A stretch of DNA of 64,000 nucleotides from Bacteroidales bacterium UBA3653. GTDB lineage: Bacteria; Bacteroidota; Bacteroidia; Bacteroidales; Paludibacteraceae. The DNA lies in assembly GCA_002373505.1 (NCBI GenBank), contig DFKE01000017.1, positions 1-64,000 of the forward strand, given 5' to 3'. The translations under genes and the position numbers were made by a program. The notes under the pieces are model-generated. The model ran no database searches. It saw only the letters and a program-made list of their open reading frames with translations, and was not told where the DNA came from. This document shows, one piece after another, positions 35,172-43,048 of this stretch (the first letter of the stretch is position 1; every line of letters begins with the position of its first letter).

Positions 35172-35627
35172 TTATTTGTTCTTCAGTAACCACTCGACAC
35201 CGAGTTGATAACCGTCTGTACCTTTTCCTATTATACTATGCGCGCACACGTCCGTGAGAAGGCTGTTTCTGCGGAACGGTTCCCGTTTTGAGATGTCACT
35301 GATATGTACCTCCACGACCGGCACTTCGCATTCCTCCACCGCGTCGCGCAGCGCCACGCTTGTGTGGCTGTACCCGCCTGCGTTGAGGACAATACCTTTT
35401 ATCGGCTCATCTCCCTCCCTTGAGGGGAGGGTCGGGGAGGGGTTTGAACTTTGTACCCAATCAATCAAGTCCCCCTCATGATTACTTTGCCGGTACACGA
35501 AATGCACCTCCGGCCATTGCCGTTGGATTTCTAACAAAATCTGTGCCATCGTCTTAGAACCGTATATCTCCGGCTTCCGAACTCCCAGACGATTCAGATT
35601 TGGTCCGTTAATAATAAGAATCTTCAA
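35172..35627 (-). CDS. aroQ: 3-dehydroquinate dehydratase, type II
   Basis: Third step of the shikimate pathway. Family motifs are NGPNLNRLG, the catalytic Tyr in PEIYGSKT, YRQSNHEGDLIDWV, NAGGYSHTSVALRDA and VEVHISDISKREPFR. At 151 residues it is slightly longer than usual (about 140-145). The difference is an in-frame GC-rich repeat encoding NPSPTLPSREGDEP (about residues 63-76), in a region that is a short surface loop in other members. Confidence 0.93.
   Translation of the reverse strand: MKILIINGPNLNRLGVRKPEIYGSKTMAQILLEIQRQWPEVHFVYRQSNHEGDLIDWVQSSNPSPTLPSREGDEPIKGIVLNAGGYSHTSVALRDAVEECEVPVVEVHISDISKREPFRRNSLLTDVCAHSIIGKGTDGYQLGVEWLLKNK
35412..35447. repeat. In-frame GC-rich palindromic repeat in aroQ
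   Basis: CCCTCCCTTGAGGGGAGGG followed by TCGGGGAGGGGTTTG. The core is self-complementary. It is inserted without frameshift into a conserved enzyme. Confidence 0.85.
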
Positions 35628-35671
35628 TTCTCAATTCTCAATTCTCAATTATCAATTATCAATTATCAATT
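35628..35671. repeat. CAATTCT/CAATTAT heptamer array
   Basis: Six units of CAATTCT then CAATTAT fill the whole gap between rho and aroQ. Confidence 0.88.
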
Positions 35672-37486
35672 TCACCTCGCTCCGTTAACAGCCAAGAGGA
35701 ACTCGTCGTTGTCCTCGGTGCGCTCCATGTATGCTTTCAGTTTCTCCATAGCTTCCTGTCCGCTCATGTCGCTCAGCATCTTACGGATCTGCCACATGCG
35801 GCTCAGTACGTCGGCAGGCAGCAACAGGTCGTCCCGGCGGGTGCTCGAAGCAGGAATATCTACAGCCGGGAAAATGCGTCTGTTCGCTAACTTGCGATCC
35901 AGCTGCAACTCCATGTTTCCGGTGCCCTTGAACTCCTCGAAGATCAGGTCGTCCATCTTGCTGCCCGTCTCTGTCAGAGCCGTGGCGATGATGGTCAGAC
36001 TGCCTCCGTTCTCTATGTTACGTGCCGCTCCGAAGAAGCGTTTGGGTTTGTGCAAAGCCTGTGCTTCCACACCGCCTGAGAGCACTTTGCCGCTGGACGG
36101 TGCCACCGTGTTATACGCGCGTGCCAGGCGTGTGATGGAGTCGAGCAGGATTACCACGTCGTGACCGCTCTCCACCAGTCGTTTGGCTTTCTCGTGTACG
36201 ATATTGGCAACGCGCACATGGTTCTCTGCCGGCTCGTCGAAAGTGGAAGCGATCACCTCTGCATCCACGCTACGTGCCATGTCTGTCACCTCCTCCGGAC
36301 GCTCGTCGATCAGCAGCACGATCATGTACACCTCGGGGTTGTTCTTCAGGATCGCATTGGCTAACTCTTTGAGCAAGACGGTCTTACCGGTCTTCGGCTG
36401 CGCAACGATCAGTCCGCGCTGACCTTTCCCGATAGGTGAGAACAGGTCGATCATGCGGACACTCAGCGAGTCGTTATGCCCGGTGCAGAGTTTGAATTTC
36501 TGGTCCGGGAACAAAGGGATGAGGTTCTCAAAAGCCACCCGTTTCTTGGCTAACTCGGGGCTCAGACCGTTGATACGTATCACTTTGTCCATCGGGAAGA
36601 ATTTCTCCGGCTGCGGGTTGAGACGGATCGAGCACTCCACGGTGTCTCCGGCTTTCAATCCGTACATACGCATCTGGTCTTTGCTGACATAGACGTCGTC
36701 CGGACTGGGGAGGTAGTTGTAGTCGGCGGAGCGGAGGAATCCGTACCCGTCCGGCGTGCATTCCAGCGTACCCATAGCGATCACGTTCTCGCCCAAGTCC
36801 GGCATTGCCGGCTTCTCCGGTTTTTCCAGCTTCTCCGGCTTCTCCGGTTTTTCCGGTTTCTCTACTTTCTCCGGCTTCTCTGCCGGTTTCTCCTCCCTTG
36901 AGGGGAGGTCGGGTGGGGTTTGTTGTGCTTCCGGCTTCTCTTCTTTCTTCGGCCTTCCGCGTTTCTTTTTCGGCGCAGGAGCCGGTGCCTCACTCGGCTC
37001 TACCGAAGCCGGCTTCTCGCTTTCGCCTTCCGGCTTCTCGCTTTCGACTTCTGAAGGCTGAAGGCTGACGGCTGACGGCTCATTCTCCTTCGTCGCCGCC
37101 TCCGCTGCCAGCGGTTTGGCAGCTCTGACGGTTTTGTTCGGTTTGTGTCCGTCAGCGGCTAACTGTTCTTCCATCTGCGCCATCTGTTCTTTCTCGCTGC
37201 CCACGGTAGCCAGCACCCGTTCGCTCTTGCTGCCCGATGTGTCCACGCGCTTTGCCGTATGTTTGACGCCTCTTGTCCGTTCGCGTTTGGCGGGCTGACC
37301 GGCAGCTGCACGTGCTTCCTCTTTGGCTTGTACATCGGCTGCCCGCTGGTCTGCTTGGGCGTCCAGAATGGCATAACTGATCTCGCGTATCGATTGGCTC
37401 CGACGGGGATTAAGCCCCATCTCCACCGCAATCTCACGCACTTGTTCGAGCGTCATGCGCTCGAGTTTTTGTAATTCGTATTGCAT
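35672..37486 (-). CDS. rho: Transcription termination factor Rho
   Basis: An RNA-dependent hexameric ATPase. The C-terminal motor (about 290-600) has GLIVAQPKTGKTVLLKE (P-loop), LLIDERPEEVTD and SGGVEA. The RNA-binding cold-shock domain starts near ECTPDGYGFLRSADYNYLP. At 604 residues it is much longer than E. coli Rho (419) because of a long N-terminal extension (about 50-235) of Lys/Glu/Pro/Ala-rich sequence with EKPEKPEKPEK repeats. Two short repeat families (LPSREEKP and SAVSLQPSE segments) are embedded in it. Confidence 0.97.
   Translation of the reverse strand: MQYELQKLERMTLEQVREIAVEMGLNPRRSQSIREISYAILDAQADQRAADVQAKEEARAAAGQPAKRERTRGVKHTAKRVDTSGSKSERVLATVGSEKEQMAQMEEQLAADGHKPNKTVRAAKPLAAEAATKENEPSAVSLQPSEVESEKPEGESEKPASVEPSEAPAPAPKKKRGRPKKEEKPEAQQTPPDLPSREEKPAEKPEKVEKPEKPEKPEKLEKPEKPAMPDLGENVIAMGTLECTPDGYGFLRSADYNYLPSPDDVYVSKDQMRMYGLKAGDTVECSIRLNPQPEKFFPMDKVIRINGLSPELAKKRVAFENLIPLFPDQKFKLCTGHNDSLSVRMIDLFSPIGKGQRGLIVAQPKTGKTVLLKELANAILKNNPEVYMIVLLIDERPEEVTDMARSVDAEVIASTFDEPAENHVRVANIVHEKAKRLVESGHDVVILLDSITRLARAYNTVAPSSGKVLSGGVEAQALHKPKRFFGAARNIENGGSLTIIATALTETGSKMDDLIFEEFKGTGNMELQLDRKLANRRIFPAVDIPASSTRRDDLLLPADVLSRMWQIRKMLSDMSGQEAMEKLKAYMERTEDNDEFLLAVNGAR
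36891..36923. repeat. In-frame GC-rich palindromic repeat in rho
   Basis: TCCTCCCTTGAGGGGAGG followed by TCGGGTGGGGTTTG, closely similar to the aroQ copy, encoding TPPDLPSREE in the Rho extension. Confidence 0.85.
37050..37082. repeat. In-frame GGCTGAA/GGCTGAC heptamer array in rho
   Basis: Four to five units with 7-bp period encode the PSAVSLQPSE segment of the Rho extension. The same word occurs at 49.03 kb between genes. Confidence 0.82.
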
Positions 37487-37574
37487 AAATAAATTAGTGT
37501 ATGTGCTTGGAAATAGTGTAATGTATGTAGTTGGAAATTACTTGGAAAAAAGAGTCCTTTTCCCAAATCCGCTG

Positions 37575-37606
37575 CAAAGGTACAACATTTTTTTGAAATA
37601 TGCAAG
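37575..37606 (-). promoter_or_regulatory. Promoter of the rho operon
   Basis: On the minus strand CTTG (37606-37603), 20 nt, TACCTTTG (37582-37575). Downstream genes rho, aroQ, receptor, PorT-like and beta-helix protein follow with gaps of 0-85 bp, so one transcript of about 7.3 kb is likely. Confidence 0.85.
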
Positions 37607-37624
37607 AAACGAGGTCTTTTTTTG

Positions 37625-38065
37625 TCAGTTTTTTAGTTCCTGATATATCATTGCCCGGATAAAATTGTCGAAACGGAAGTAGTGTTTTTGTTTCCCGTCT
37701 TTCCCGAAAGGAGCTTGCATATCCGGTTTGCCCTTCAGTTGCGCTTGAAATCGGATCCGGTACTGCTCCAACAAAGCGCGCTCCTCTTCAGATGCCGATT
37801 CCGGAAACTTGTAGGCCTGGATGAGTGCTGTTGTGCGTTTGGCTGCTTCTCCAAAGTGTTGTAAATGAGCGAGTTCTTTTCCTTTTGGCGGAGTGTGTTG
37901 ATAGTCCCGTTTATGTTTTTGCAGATATACTTCCGGCGCACATTCCTTAGTGACATTTCCTGCGGTGTCATGGAGGTGTTTTTGCCGAGTGATCAAGTCG
38001 TGTGTCTTGCTGTCCAGCGCGCCTTTTGTAAGTTCGATGCCCGGTGAATAATGAATTTGTGCCAT
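37625..38065 (-). CDS. Hypothetical protein, basic, unknown function
   Basis: A 146-residue, lysine- and histidine-rich soluble protein (for example KHKRDYQHTPPKGKELAHLQHFG), without signal peptide or membrane helix. It has its own strong promoter about 250 bp upstream and a leader with 11-bp tandem repeats, so it is likely expressed and possibly regulated through that leader. I do not recognise the family. It opens the accessory region. Confidence 0.6.
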   Translation of the reverse strand: MAQIHYSPGIELTKGALDSKTHDLITRQKHLHDTAGNVTKECAPEVYLQKHKRDYQHTPPKGKELAHLQHFGEAAKRTTALIQAYKFPESASEEERALLEQYRIRFQAQLKGKPDMQAPFGKDGKQKHYFRFDNFIRAMIYQELKN

Positions 38066-38155
38066 AATATAAATTTTTTAGTTTGTTAATATAAATTTGT
38101 TTAGAGTTTTAACATGCTAAAAACGTACGTAAACGGTACGGAATAGTTCACGATT

Positions 38156-38298
38156 GTTACTATAATCACCTACTAATCACCTACTAATTACCTACTAATT
38201 ACCTACTAATATCCTACTAATATCCTACTAATCACATACTAATTACATACTAATTACATACTAATTACATACTAATATCCTACTAATCATATACTACA
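38156..38298. repeat. Eleven-bp tandem repeat array, about 12 units, in a 5' leader
   Basis: Each unit is four variable bases followed by TACTAAT. The variable bases in order are CACC, CACC, TACC, TACC, ATCC, ATCC, CACA, TACA, TACA, TACA, ATCC, CATA (38167-38298); the last unit and a preceding partial unit are degenerate. The array lies between the minus-strand promoter at 38315 and the gene ending at 38065, so it is transcribed as leader RNA. Confidence 0.92.
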
Positions 38299-38314
38299 TA
38301 GTGCTAACAGAGTG

Positions 38315-38346
38315 CAAAGGTACAATAAAAAAACGAGATATGCAAG
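38315..38346 (-). promoter_or_regulatory. Promoter upstream of the 11-bp array
   Basis: On the minus strand CTTG (38346-38343), 20 nt, TACCTTTG (38322-38315). Confidence 0.85.
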
Positions 38347-38381
38347 AATTTAATAACTTTTTTAAAAAATTAATCGTTCAC

Positions 38382-38443
38382 TCATGCACTCAAGCCTTCA
38401 TGCACTCAAGCACTCATCACTCAAGCACTCGTTCATTACCTTA
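38382..38443. repeat. GCACTCAA repeat array
   Basis: Seven degenerate 7-8 bp units of the GCACTCA/TCACTCA type. Confidence 0.78.
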
Positions 38444-38626
38444 GGTAATCCATTATCTCTCTGATAATCAGCGAGTTAAGTGTAAATATTTGAAAATCAG
38501 CCTTTTGTGACGAAAATACTGAGCGGATGGGGCTATTGACAGGAAGCCGTTTGCCCCTCTCCCCGCCTTATTCCTACAAACTCATTTTTCTTGCAATTTA
38601 GAATATCTCAAAATAAGCATCTCCCA

Positions 38627-38680
38627 TTTAGCTTGTATTTATTTTGCTTGGTGTTTTTGAAAAAAAAGATACAAGCTAAA
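38627..38680. repeat. Perfect 12-bp inverted repeat
   Basis: TTTAGCTTGTAT and ATACAAGCTAAA. The interior also contains TTTTTGAAAAAAA, which can extend pairing. It could be a terminator-like hairpin for the Fic gene or the end of a former mobile element. Confidence 0.6.
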
Positions 38681-38811
38681 AGGAGGCAAAAAAGATTTGA
38701 TATCCGTTACCTCATAGTATCCGCGTAAATCAAAAGCGGACAGGGCATGGTTAATCTTCTTGTTCTCCGCCACTTCTTAGCCACAAGGGCACGATTATTT
38801 CGTTCTGTCGA

Positions 38812-39684
38812 TTAATTCTCCGACTGTTCGTAGTAATAGGAATAGTCTATTCCTTTCATGAACAACTCACGGTCGTTGATTTGGTCGGTCAGCGCATTGC
38901 GGAGCAGTTCGCGGATGGCACTTGCGTCTACTGCGCTACGAATCATAGCGTCCAGATATTCATTCTTGGGAATACGGCTCCAATCGACACAACGCTGCAA
39001 GCGTTTCTTGAAAATCAGGTCCAACCATATACGCGTGCTGCGTCCGTTACCCTCGCGGAAAGGATGAGCAATATTCATCTCCACATACTTATCTACAATC
39101 TCGTCAAAAGTATTCTCCGGCATGTGTTCAATCTGCTCCAGTGTCTGCGGTAAGTATTGTGCCATAGCAAACTGGAAACCGCCTTTCGCAATATTCACTT
39201 GGCGTATCTTTCCCGCAAAATCATAAAGACCGCCGAATAAATATGCATGAATCTTTTGCAAGGCCTTTACCGTTCCCACTTCCGCGTCAGAAATCATGTT
39301 ACTTTCCCAGAACGTATAAGCCTTCTTGCGACTTTGTCCGTCTATGGTATTATCGGAATAAGTGAACCAATCCAAAAAAGCGGTTGTATTCTTTGCAGGC
39401 AGCGTTTTGACTACTTCGATGATATCTTCTTGCGCAAAACAATCCGTGGCGTACCGTTTGCCGTCCGCCGAGAGTAATTTCAGTTGTATACATTTTGAAT
39501 ACAACTCACCATATTGGGTTTTCTGGCGGTTTTTGACCGTACCCCAATATACACGAGGACGCGGGCTTTCGGTAATTGCTGCCACTATATCTACGATGGA
39601 AAAGAACCATTTGTTCTGTTCGTCATTCCATATAGCCCGCACTTCGCGGTCTTTGTAGAACCGTATGGATTGTTTGGTACTCAT
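38812..39684 (-). CDS. Class III-like Fic AMP-transferase with N-terminal BRO/KilA-type domain
   Basis: Fic enzymes transfer AMP to target proteins. The catalytic motif HPFREGNGRSTR is intact (residues 207-218, catalytic His 207). The C terminus closely resembles class III Fic proteins such as Neisseria meningitidis Fic, in which a final helix with S-x3-E-G/N blocks ATP binding; here it reads SYYYEQ (282-287). The N-terminal 100 residues (IRFYKDREVRAIWNDEQNKW, then SIVDIVAAITE) look like a BRO-N-type domain of phage antirepressors. At 290 residues it is a fusion longer than NmFic (about 190). No separate antitoxin is adjacent. Confidence 0.87.
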   Translation of the reverse strand: MSTKQSIRFYKDREVRAIWNDEQNKWFFSIVDIVAAITESPRPRVYWGTVKNRQKTQYGELYSKCIQLKLLSADGKRYATDCFAQEDIIEVVKTLPAKNTTAFLDWFTYSDNTIDGQSRKKAYTFWESNMISDAEVGTVKALQKIHAYLFGGLYDFAGKIRQVNIAKGGFQFAMAQYLPQTLEQIEHMPENTFDEIVDKYVEMNIAHPFREGNGRSTRIWLDLIFKKRLQRCVDWSRIPKNEYLDAMIRSAVDASAIRELLRNALTDQINDRELFMKGIDYSYYYEQSEN

Positions 39685-39819
39685 ATATTTGATAATATTT
39701 TATCCGTTGTGTTTTGTGTTAATCGATTCGTGTTTATATATACCCCTCCATATAGATGTCAAAAAAGGCCTGAAATCTATCACTTGAAAAGCAACTTTTT
39801 TTTATTTTTTTTTGCTTTT

Positions 39820-41235
39820 TTATTGAGCCATTACTCCTTTTATGTCTTTCCAGTTGAATTCTACAGTGATTAGTTCTATGCGGTCAAATAGGAAGCCAAA
39901 ATCGCCTGCTTTTGTATTAGTAATTCTGGCATTGAAATTGTCTCGGTAACTAACAGGTAACCAGTCTACACTGTTTAATAATATTGATTTAAAAGATAAA
40001 TCCTTATCTATATAATTATCATCCGTCATCTCCCATTTGCAATAATATACCAAAATCTGTATCAGCAACTCCATCGTAGCATCTTTCTCTCCGCCTTCGG
40101 GTATATTATTCAGATATGCCTTTTCCATCTCGTCCCAGAGTTTGCGAGCTTCACATTTTCTATTACGGAAGCAATCGTATATATCAGGAAGGAACATTTC
40201 AAAATACAGCAAGAAAACGACTAAGGAAAGAGGTATCTCTTCTGGATCAAAGGAGCGAAGAATTACATCCAAACGCGCTATGTATTTTTCTATATCTCTC
40301 AAACTTTGTTGCGCCGAAGCGAAACAAATTCTTATCATTTGTAAGAAATTTGCGTTCTTGTCTCCACCACCGTAGGTTTTTCTATTCCAGTTCCAGTATG
40401 TTTCCATGTACTCTCCCATTTCCCGCTGATCATAAAGCAACTTTATGAAATCGCGAGGATTAGGTTTGGGCAAGTCGAACTCCAAATCTATAAATCTGCG
40501 CAAATATGCTTCTGTATCTATATCAAGTCCTCCATATATAGCCCGGATAGATTTGCACAAGACATTTTTGTCTATCGAAAGCACGAAGATTACATTGTCA
40601 ATAGAGAAGAAATGCTTTATGCGTTCAAGCATCTGTACCGCGTAGTCCGGTCTGCAGCGGTCAAGTTCATCAACAAATATTATTAATTGCTTATCTGGAC
40701 TTATCTCTTTGGCTACGCTTTTTAATTGCTCATGGAAATCTACTACTAATTTTCTAATACTTTGGTGTTCCTGTAGTTGATTCTTATTTTCTAACAAACC
40801 ATCTATTCCACGTTTGAAAGCATATGCAATTTTGCCGAATAGACCTATATTCCCAACAGGAATTTCTTTTGCTATTCTAATAATAACATCCCACAATGCA
40901 AATAGTTTTTGCAGTTTTTCTTGTGGTAAATCTTTGCTATCGAATCCCTCTCTGAACCCATCTATTAAAGCCATCATTGGGTCTGCGACAAAATCACTTT
41001 CCCACGCATTGAAATAGATAGTTTTGTATCCTTCTTTTTGTAACTCGACATTCCACATCTTGACAAATGTGGTTTTCCCATAGCCCCAATCAGCATTGAT
41101 GGAAAGCGTATAACCGCTCTGTGTATGTTTAACAATCTGCGTCAGGGCTTTTGCTGCTTGCTCGTTACGGAACAGCCGATTCCCGTCATACGGATTGTTA
41201 GGGTCTATTATTATTTCTTTGGGTTTGATATTCAT
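39820..41235 (-). CDS. KAP-family P-loop NTPase
   Basis: A STAND-like ATPase of 471 residues. Walker A is ADWGYGKTT (residues 48-56; the first Gly of the consensus is Ala), and Walker B with the KAP signature is IFVDELDRCRPDYA. Some KAP members are membrane-linked and some are implicated in phage exclusion (PifA type). Here no clear transmembrane insertion is visible, so it is probably soluble. It is the last gene of a tight seven-gene run and lies 48 bp after the deoxyribosyltransferase-like gene. It may act as sensor or motor (inference). Confidence 0.88.
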   Translation of the reverse strand: MNIKPKEIIIDPNNPYDGNRLFRNEQAAKALTQIVKHTQSGYTLSINADWGYGKTTFVKMWNVELQKEGYKTIYFNAWESDFVADPMMALIDGFREGFDSKDLPQEKLQKLFALWDVIIRIAKEIPVGNIGLFGKIAYAFKRGIDGLLENKNQLQEHQSIRKLVVDFHEQLKSVAKEISPDKQLIIFVDELDRCRPDYAVQMLERIKHFFSIDNVIFVLSIDKNVLCKSIRAIYGGLDIDTEAYLRRFIDLEFDLPKPNPRDFIKLLYDQREMGEYMETYWNWNRKTYGGGDKNANFLQMIRICFASAQQSLRDIEKYIARLDVILRSFDPEEIPLSLVVFLLYFEMFLPDIYDCFRNRKCEARKLWDEMEKAYLNNIPEGGEKDATMELLIQILVYYCKWEMTDDNYIDKDLSFKSILLNSVDWLPVSYRDNFNARITNTKAGDFGFLFDRIELITVEFNWKDIKGVMAQ

Positions 41236-41283
41236 CGCCTTTTATTTGATGTAACCATTTTTACTTTATTCCTATAATATCGC

Positions 41284-41721
41284 TTAATTATGTAATTTCA
41301 GAACCTCTATCAGTTCTTCCAAAGAAACACAAACCTTGGTAAATAACTTGTACATCAGTTCGGGTTCAAAGCCGTCTTTGTCGGGGATGTATGCATACAC
41401 TTTCTTTCCTTGTCCGGCAAACCATCCTGCTTCGGTGTGTGCGGAGCGTCCGCAAGGCAATACCAGCACGCAAGCATCGCAAGCGGTCATGGCTTCTATA
41501 TCGTTCTTGAACTGGCGTTCAGCAAGAGGGTGGGTAAGGTTAGTTTGATACTCCGCAGGTATCCAATCCATGCAGTTTATGTCCACATCCGTCCAATGGA
41601 ATCCGGGATCACCGGTTGGTGGATTGCGGAAATCGTACACCTCATGCCCTGCCTCACGCAAGGCTGTTACCACTTCGGGATAATATGTATTTCGCCAAGA
41701 GGATGCGATGTATAGGTGCAT
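41284..41721 (-). CDS. Nucleoside 2-deoxyribosyltransferase-like protein
   Basis: A 145-residue Rossmann-like protein starting MHLYIASSWRN, with DACVLVLPCGRSAHTEAGWFA, where the Glu is the expected catalytic residue of N-deoxyribosyltransferases. This fold also includes DUF4406 proteins and is related to SLOG and TIR-type nucleotide enzymes found in defence systems. It may therefore cleave or sense a nucleotide rather than salvage nucleosides. It starts 6 bp after the AbiJ-like gene. Confidence 0.78.
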   Translation of the reverse strand: MHLYIASSWRNTYYPEVVTALREAGHEVYDFRNPPTGDPGFHWTDVDINCMDWIPAEYQTNLTHPLAERQFKNDIEAMTACDACVLVLPCGRSAHTEAGWFAGQGKKVYAYIPDKDGFEPELMYKLFTKVCVSLEELIEVLKLHN

Positions 41722-41727
41722 GTGCTT

Positions 41728-42585
41728 TTAAACTTTTTTATTCAAATAGTTTATAAATGCGCTACATAATACCAACATAAATAATGCTTCTTCTGCCTTT
41801 GGAGTATACTTCTCAGTTTCGTCCATTAAAGCATGACGACTTCCTGTAGTTGGTTGGTTTGTGTAGGCGTATAATTTTTCAAAAGTTTGTTTAAGCATTG
41901 GATGAAGGTTAATACCATTCTTTCCCAAATTATTTAATGCGCCTCCTAAATCTTTCGCACCTGTTTTTTCTCGACACCATGCTTCTACTGCGGAGATAGA
42001 TTCTTTTATTGAGTTTCGGAAATCTCCTGTCGGACGCTGTGCATATAATTCTAATGCCTTGCTAAGGTGAGTTCTTATATTCGAAGGTGCTTCTATTAAT
42101 GCCCGCTCTATAGATTGAATTTCTTCTTTTGAATTTATTTCTACGATTTCATCATTAATAATTCTGTATGCAAAATGCAAACGTTCAAATTCAGAATTTA
42201 GAGTTTCGATAAATTTAACAGCAACTCTTCTATGATAGTCCTTTTTGTCATAATTACGTAAATATTGTATAGTAATCTCAATGAGGTTCAATTTTTCATA
42301 CCATTCGTGCGATACACTTTCCATGTATGTGGTTGCTACTATATAATATGAACCATCTTTGGAGAAGTTGGCAATTCTTTTATTTAGCACATTTGTCCAT
42401 AGGTATTCCTCTAACTCAATGTAATCCAGTTTCGCCTCTGCTTCGTAAGTCCTATATTCATGAAACCATCCTATCAATCTGTCATAGCAAGAACAGATGG
42501 CATTTTGAATTTCTGGTGTTATCTGTTCTCGAATGATAATATCAGATGGTTTCGTGTATCCGTATCTTTCAGAGAATAATTTCAT
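41728..42585 (-). CDS. AbiJ N-terminal-domain-like (AbiJ_NTD4) protein
   Basis: A 285-residue helical protein beginning MKLFSERYGYTKPSDII, resembling the AbiJ_NTD4 domain of abortive-infection proteins (helices 1-150), with a C-terminal region like the abortive infection C-terminal domain (SIKESISAVEAWCREKTG, then TTGSRHALMDETEKYTPKAEEALFML). Proteins with this layout are usually linked to phage defence. The biochemical activity is unknown. It sits 2 bp after the 151-residue protein and 6 bp before the deoxyribosyltransferase-like gene, so the three are co-translated. Confidence 0.72.
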   Translation of the reverse strand: MKLFSERYGYTKPSDIIIREQITPEIQNAICSCYDRLIGWFHEYRTYEAEAKLDYIELEEYLWTNVLNKRIANFSKDGSYYIVATTYMESVSHEWYEKLNLIEITIQYLRNYDKKDYHRRVAVKFIETLNSEFERLHFAYRIINDEIVEINSKEEIQSIERALIEAPSNIRTHLSKALELYAQRPTGDFRNSIKESISAVEAWCREKTGAKDLGGALNNLGKNGINLHPMLKQTFEKLYAYTNQPTTGSRHALMDETEKYTPKAEEALFMLVLCSAFINYLNKKV

Positions 42586-42587
42586 TT

Positions 42588-43043
42588 TTATTTATGCATA
42601 ATTGTTTCTAATGTTGTGTCTTTGAATGTTTGCCAAATATCAAGATGCACTTTCTTGTAATTGGGGAACAACTCTTTGACAAATTCAATCTCAAAGACTA
42701 ATCTAAAATCGTTCGGGTCATTGTCTGGCTGCCCTTCTTTGCGTATTCCAACACGTGCAATTTTGATATAGTACAAGTCTTTTACTCCCTGCTTGGCGAT
42801 GTACGGCATGAAGTAGTACAATTTATTAAGCGCAACCGTTGAAGGGAACTTTTTGCCTGTATAGTAAATCTTTGCCGATTGGTCAAGATATTGCTCCATG
42901 TTATCCGCCTTAACGAGTGATACAAGCAGGTTCTTTGTCGTATCAAGACCTTCTAAATCTACTTGTTTATTAGGCTCGATGCTCTCCATCTTTGGCATAA
43001 TGATACGCTCGGCAGCCTTTGCATACTTTTTGATAGTTGCCAC
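42588..43043 (-). CDS. Hypothetical protein in the defence-like operon
   Basis: A 151-residue soluble protein starting with GTG at 43043, five bases after the transposase stop. An open frame continues upstream into the transposase gene, but that part (NLHFVPCSRIGFGYKQQ) is just the antisense of the palindrome and is not used. The C-terminal half is mixed alpha/beta (LYYIKIARVGIRKEG, FRLVFEIEFVKELF). I recognise no family. Either it is complete, or its N terminus was lost when the transposase arrived. Confidence 0.6.
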   Translation of the reverse strand: MATIKKYAKAAERIIMPKMESIEPNKQVDLEGLDTTKNLLVSLVKADNMEQYLDQSAKIYYTGKKFPSTVALNKLYYFMPYIAKQGVKDLYYIKIARVGIRKEGQPDNDPNDFRLVFEIEFVKELFPNYKKVHLDIWQTFKDTTLETIMHK

Positions 43044-43048
43044 TTTAG

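Larger units (their letters stand above)
38347..38811. other. Intergenic region with repeats and inverted repeat
   Basis: About 465 bases without a credible gene. It contains degenerate GCACTCAA units at 38382-38443 and a perfect 12-bp inverted repeat, TTTAGCTTGTAT (38627-38638) and ATACAAGCTAAA (38669-38680), with 30 nt between the arms. No promoter for the Fic gene is evident. Confidence 0.6.

Noticed and set aside
38156..38298. CRISPR array
   Set aside because: Units are 11 bp with a 7-bp constant part and only 4 variable bases; no spacers, no cas genes.
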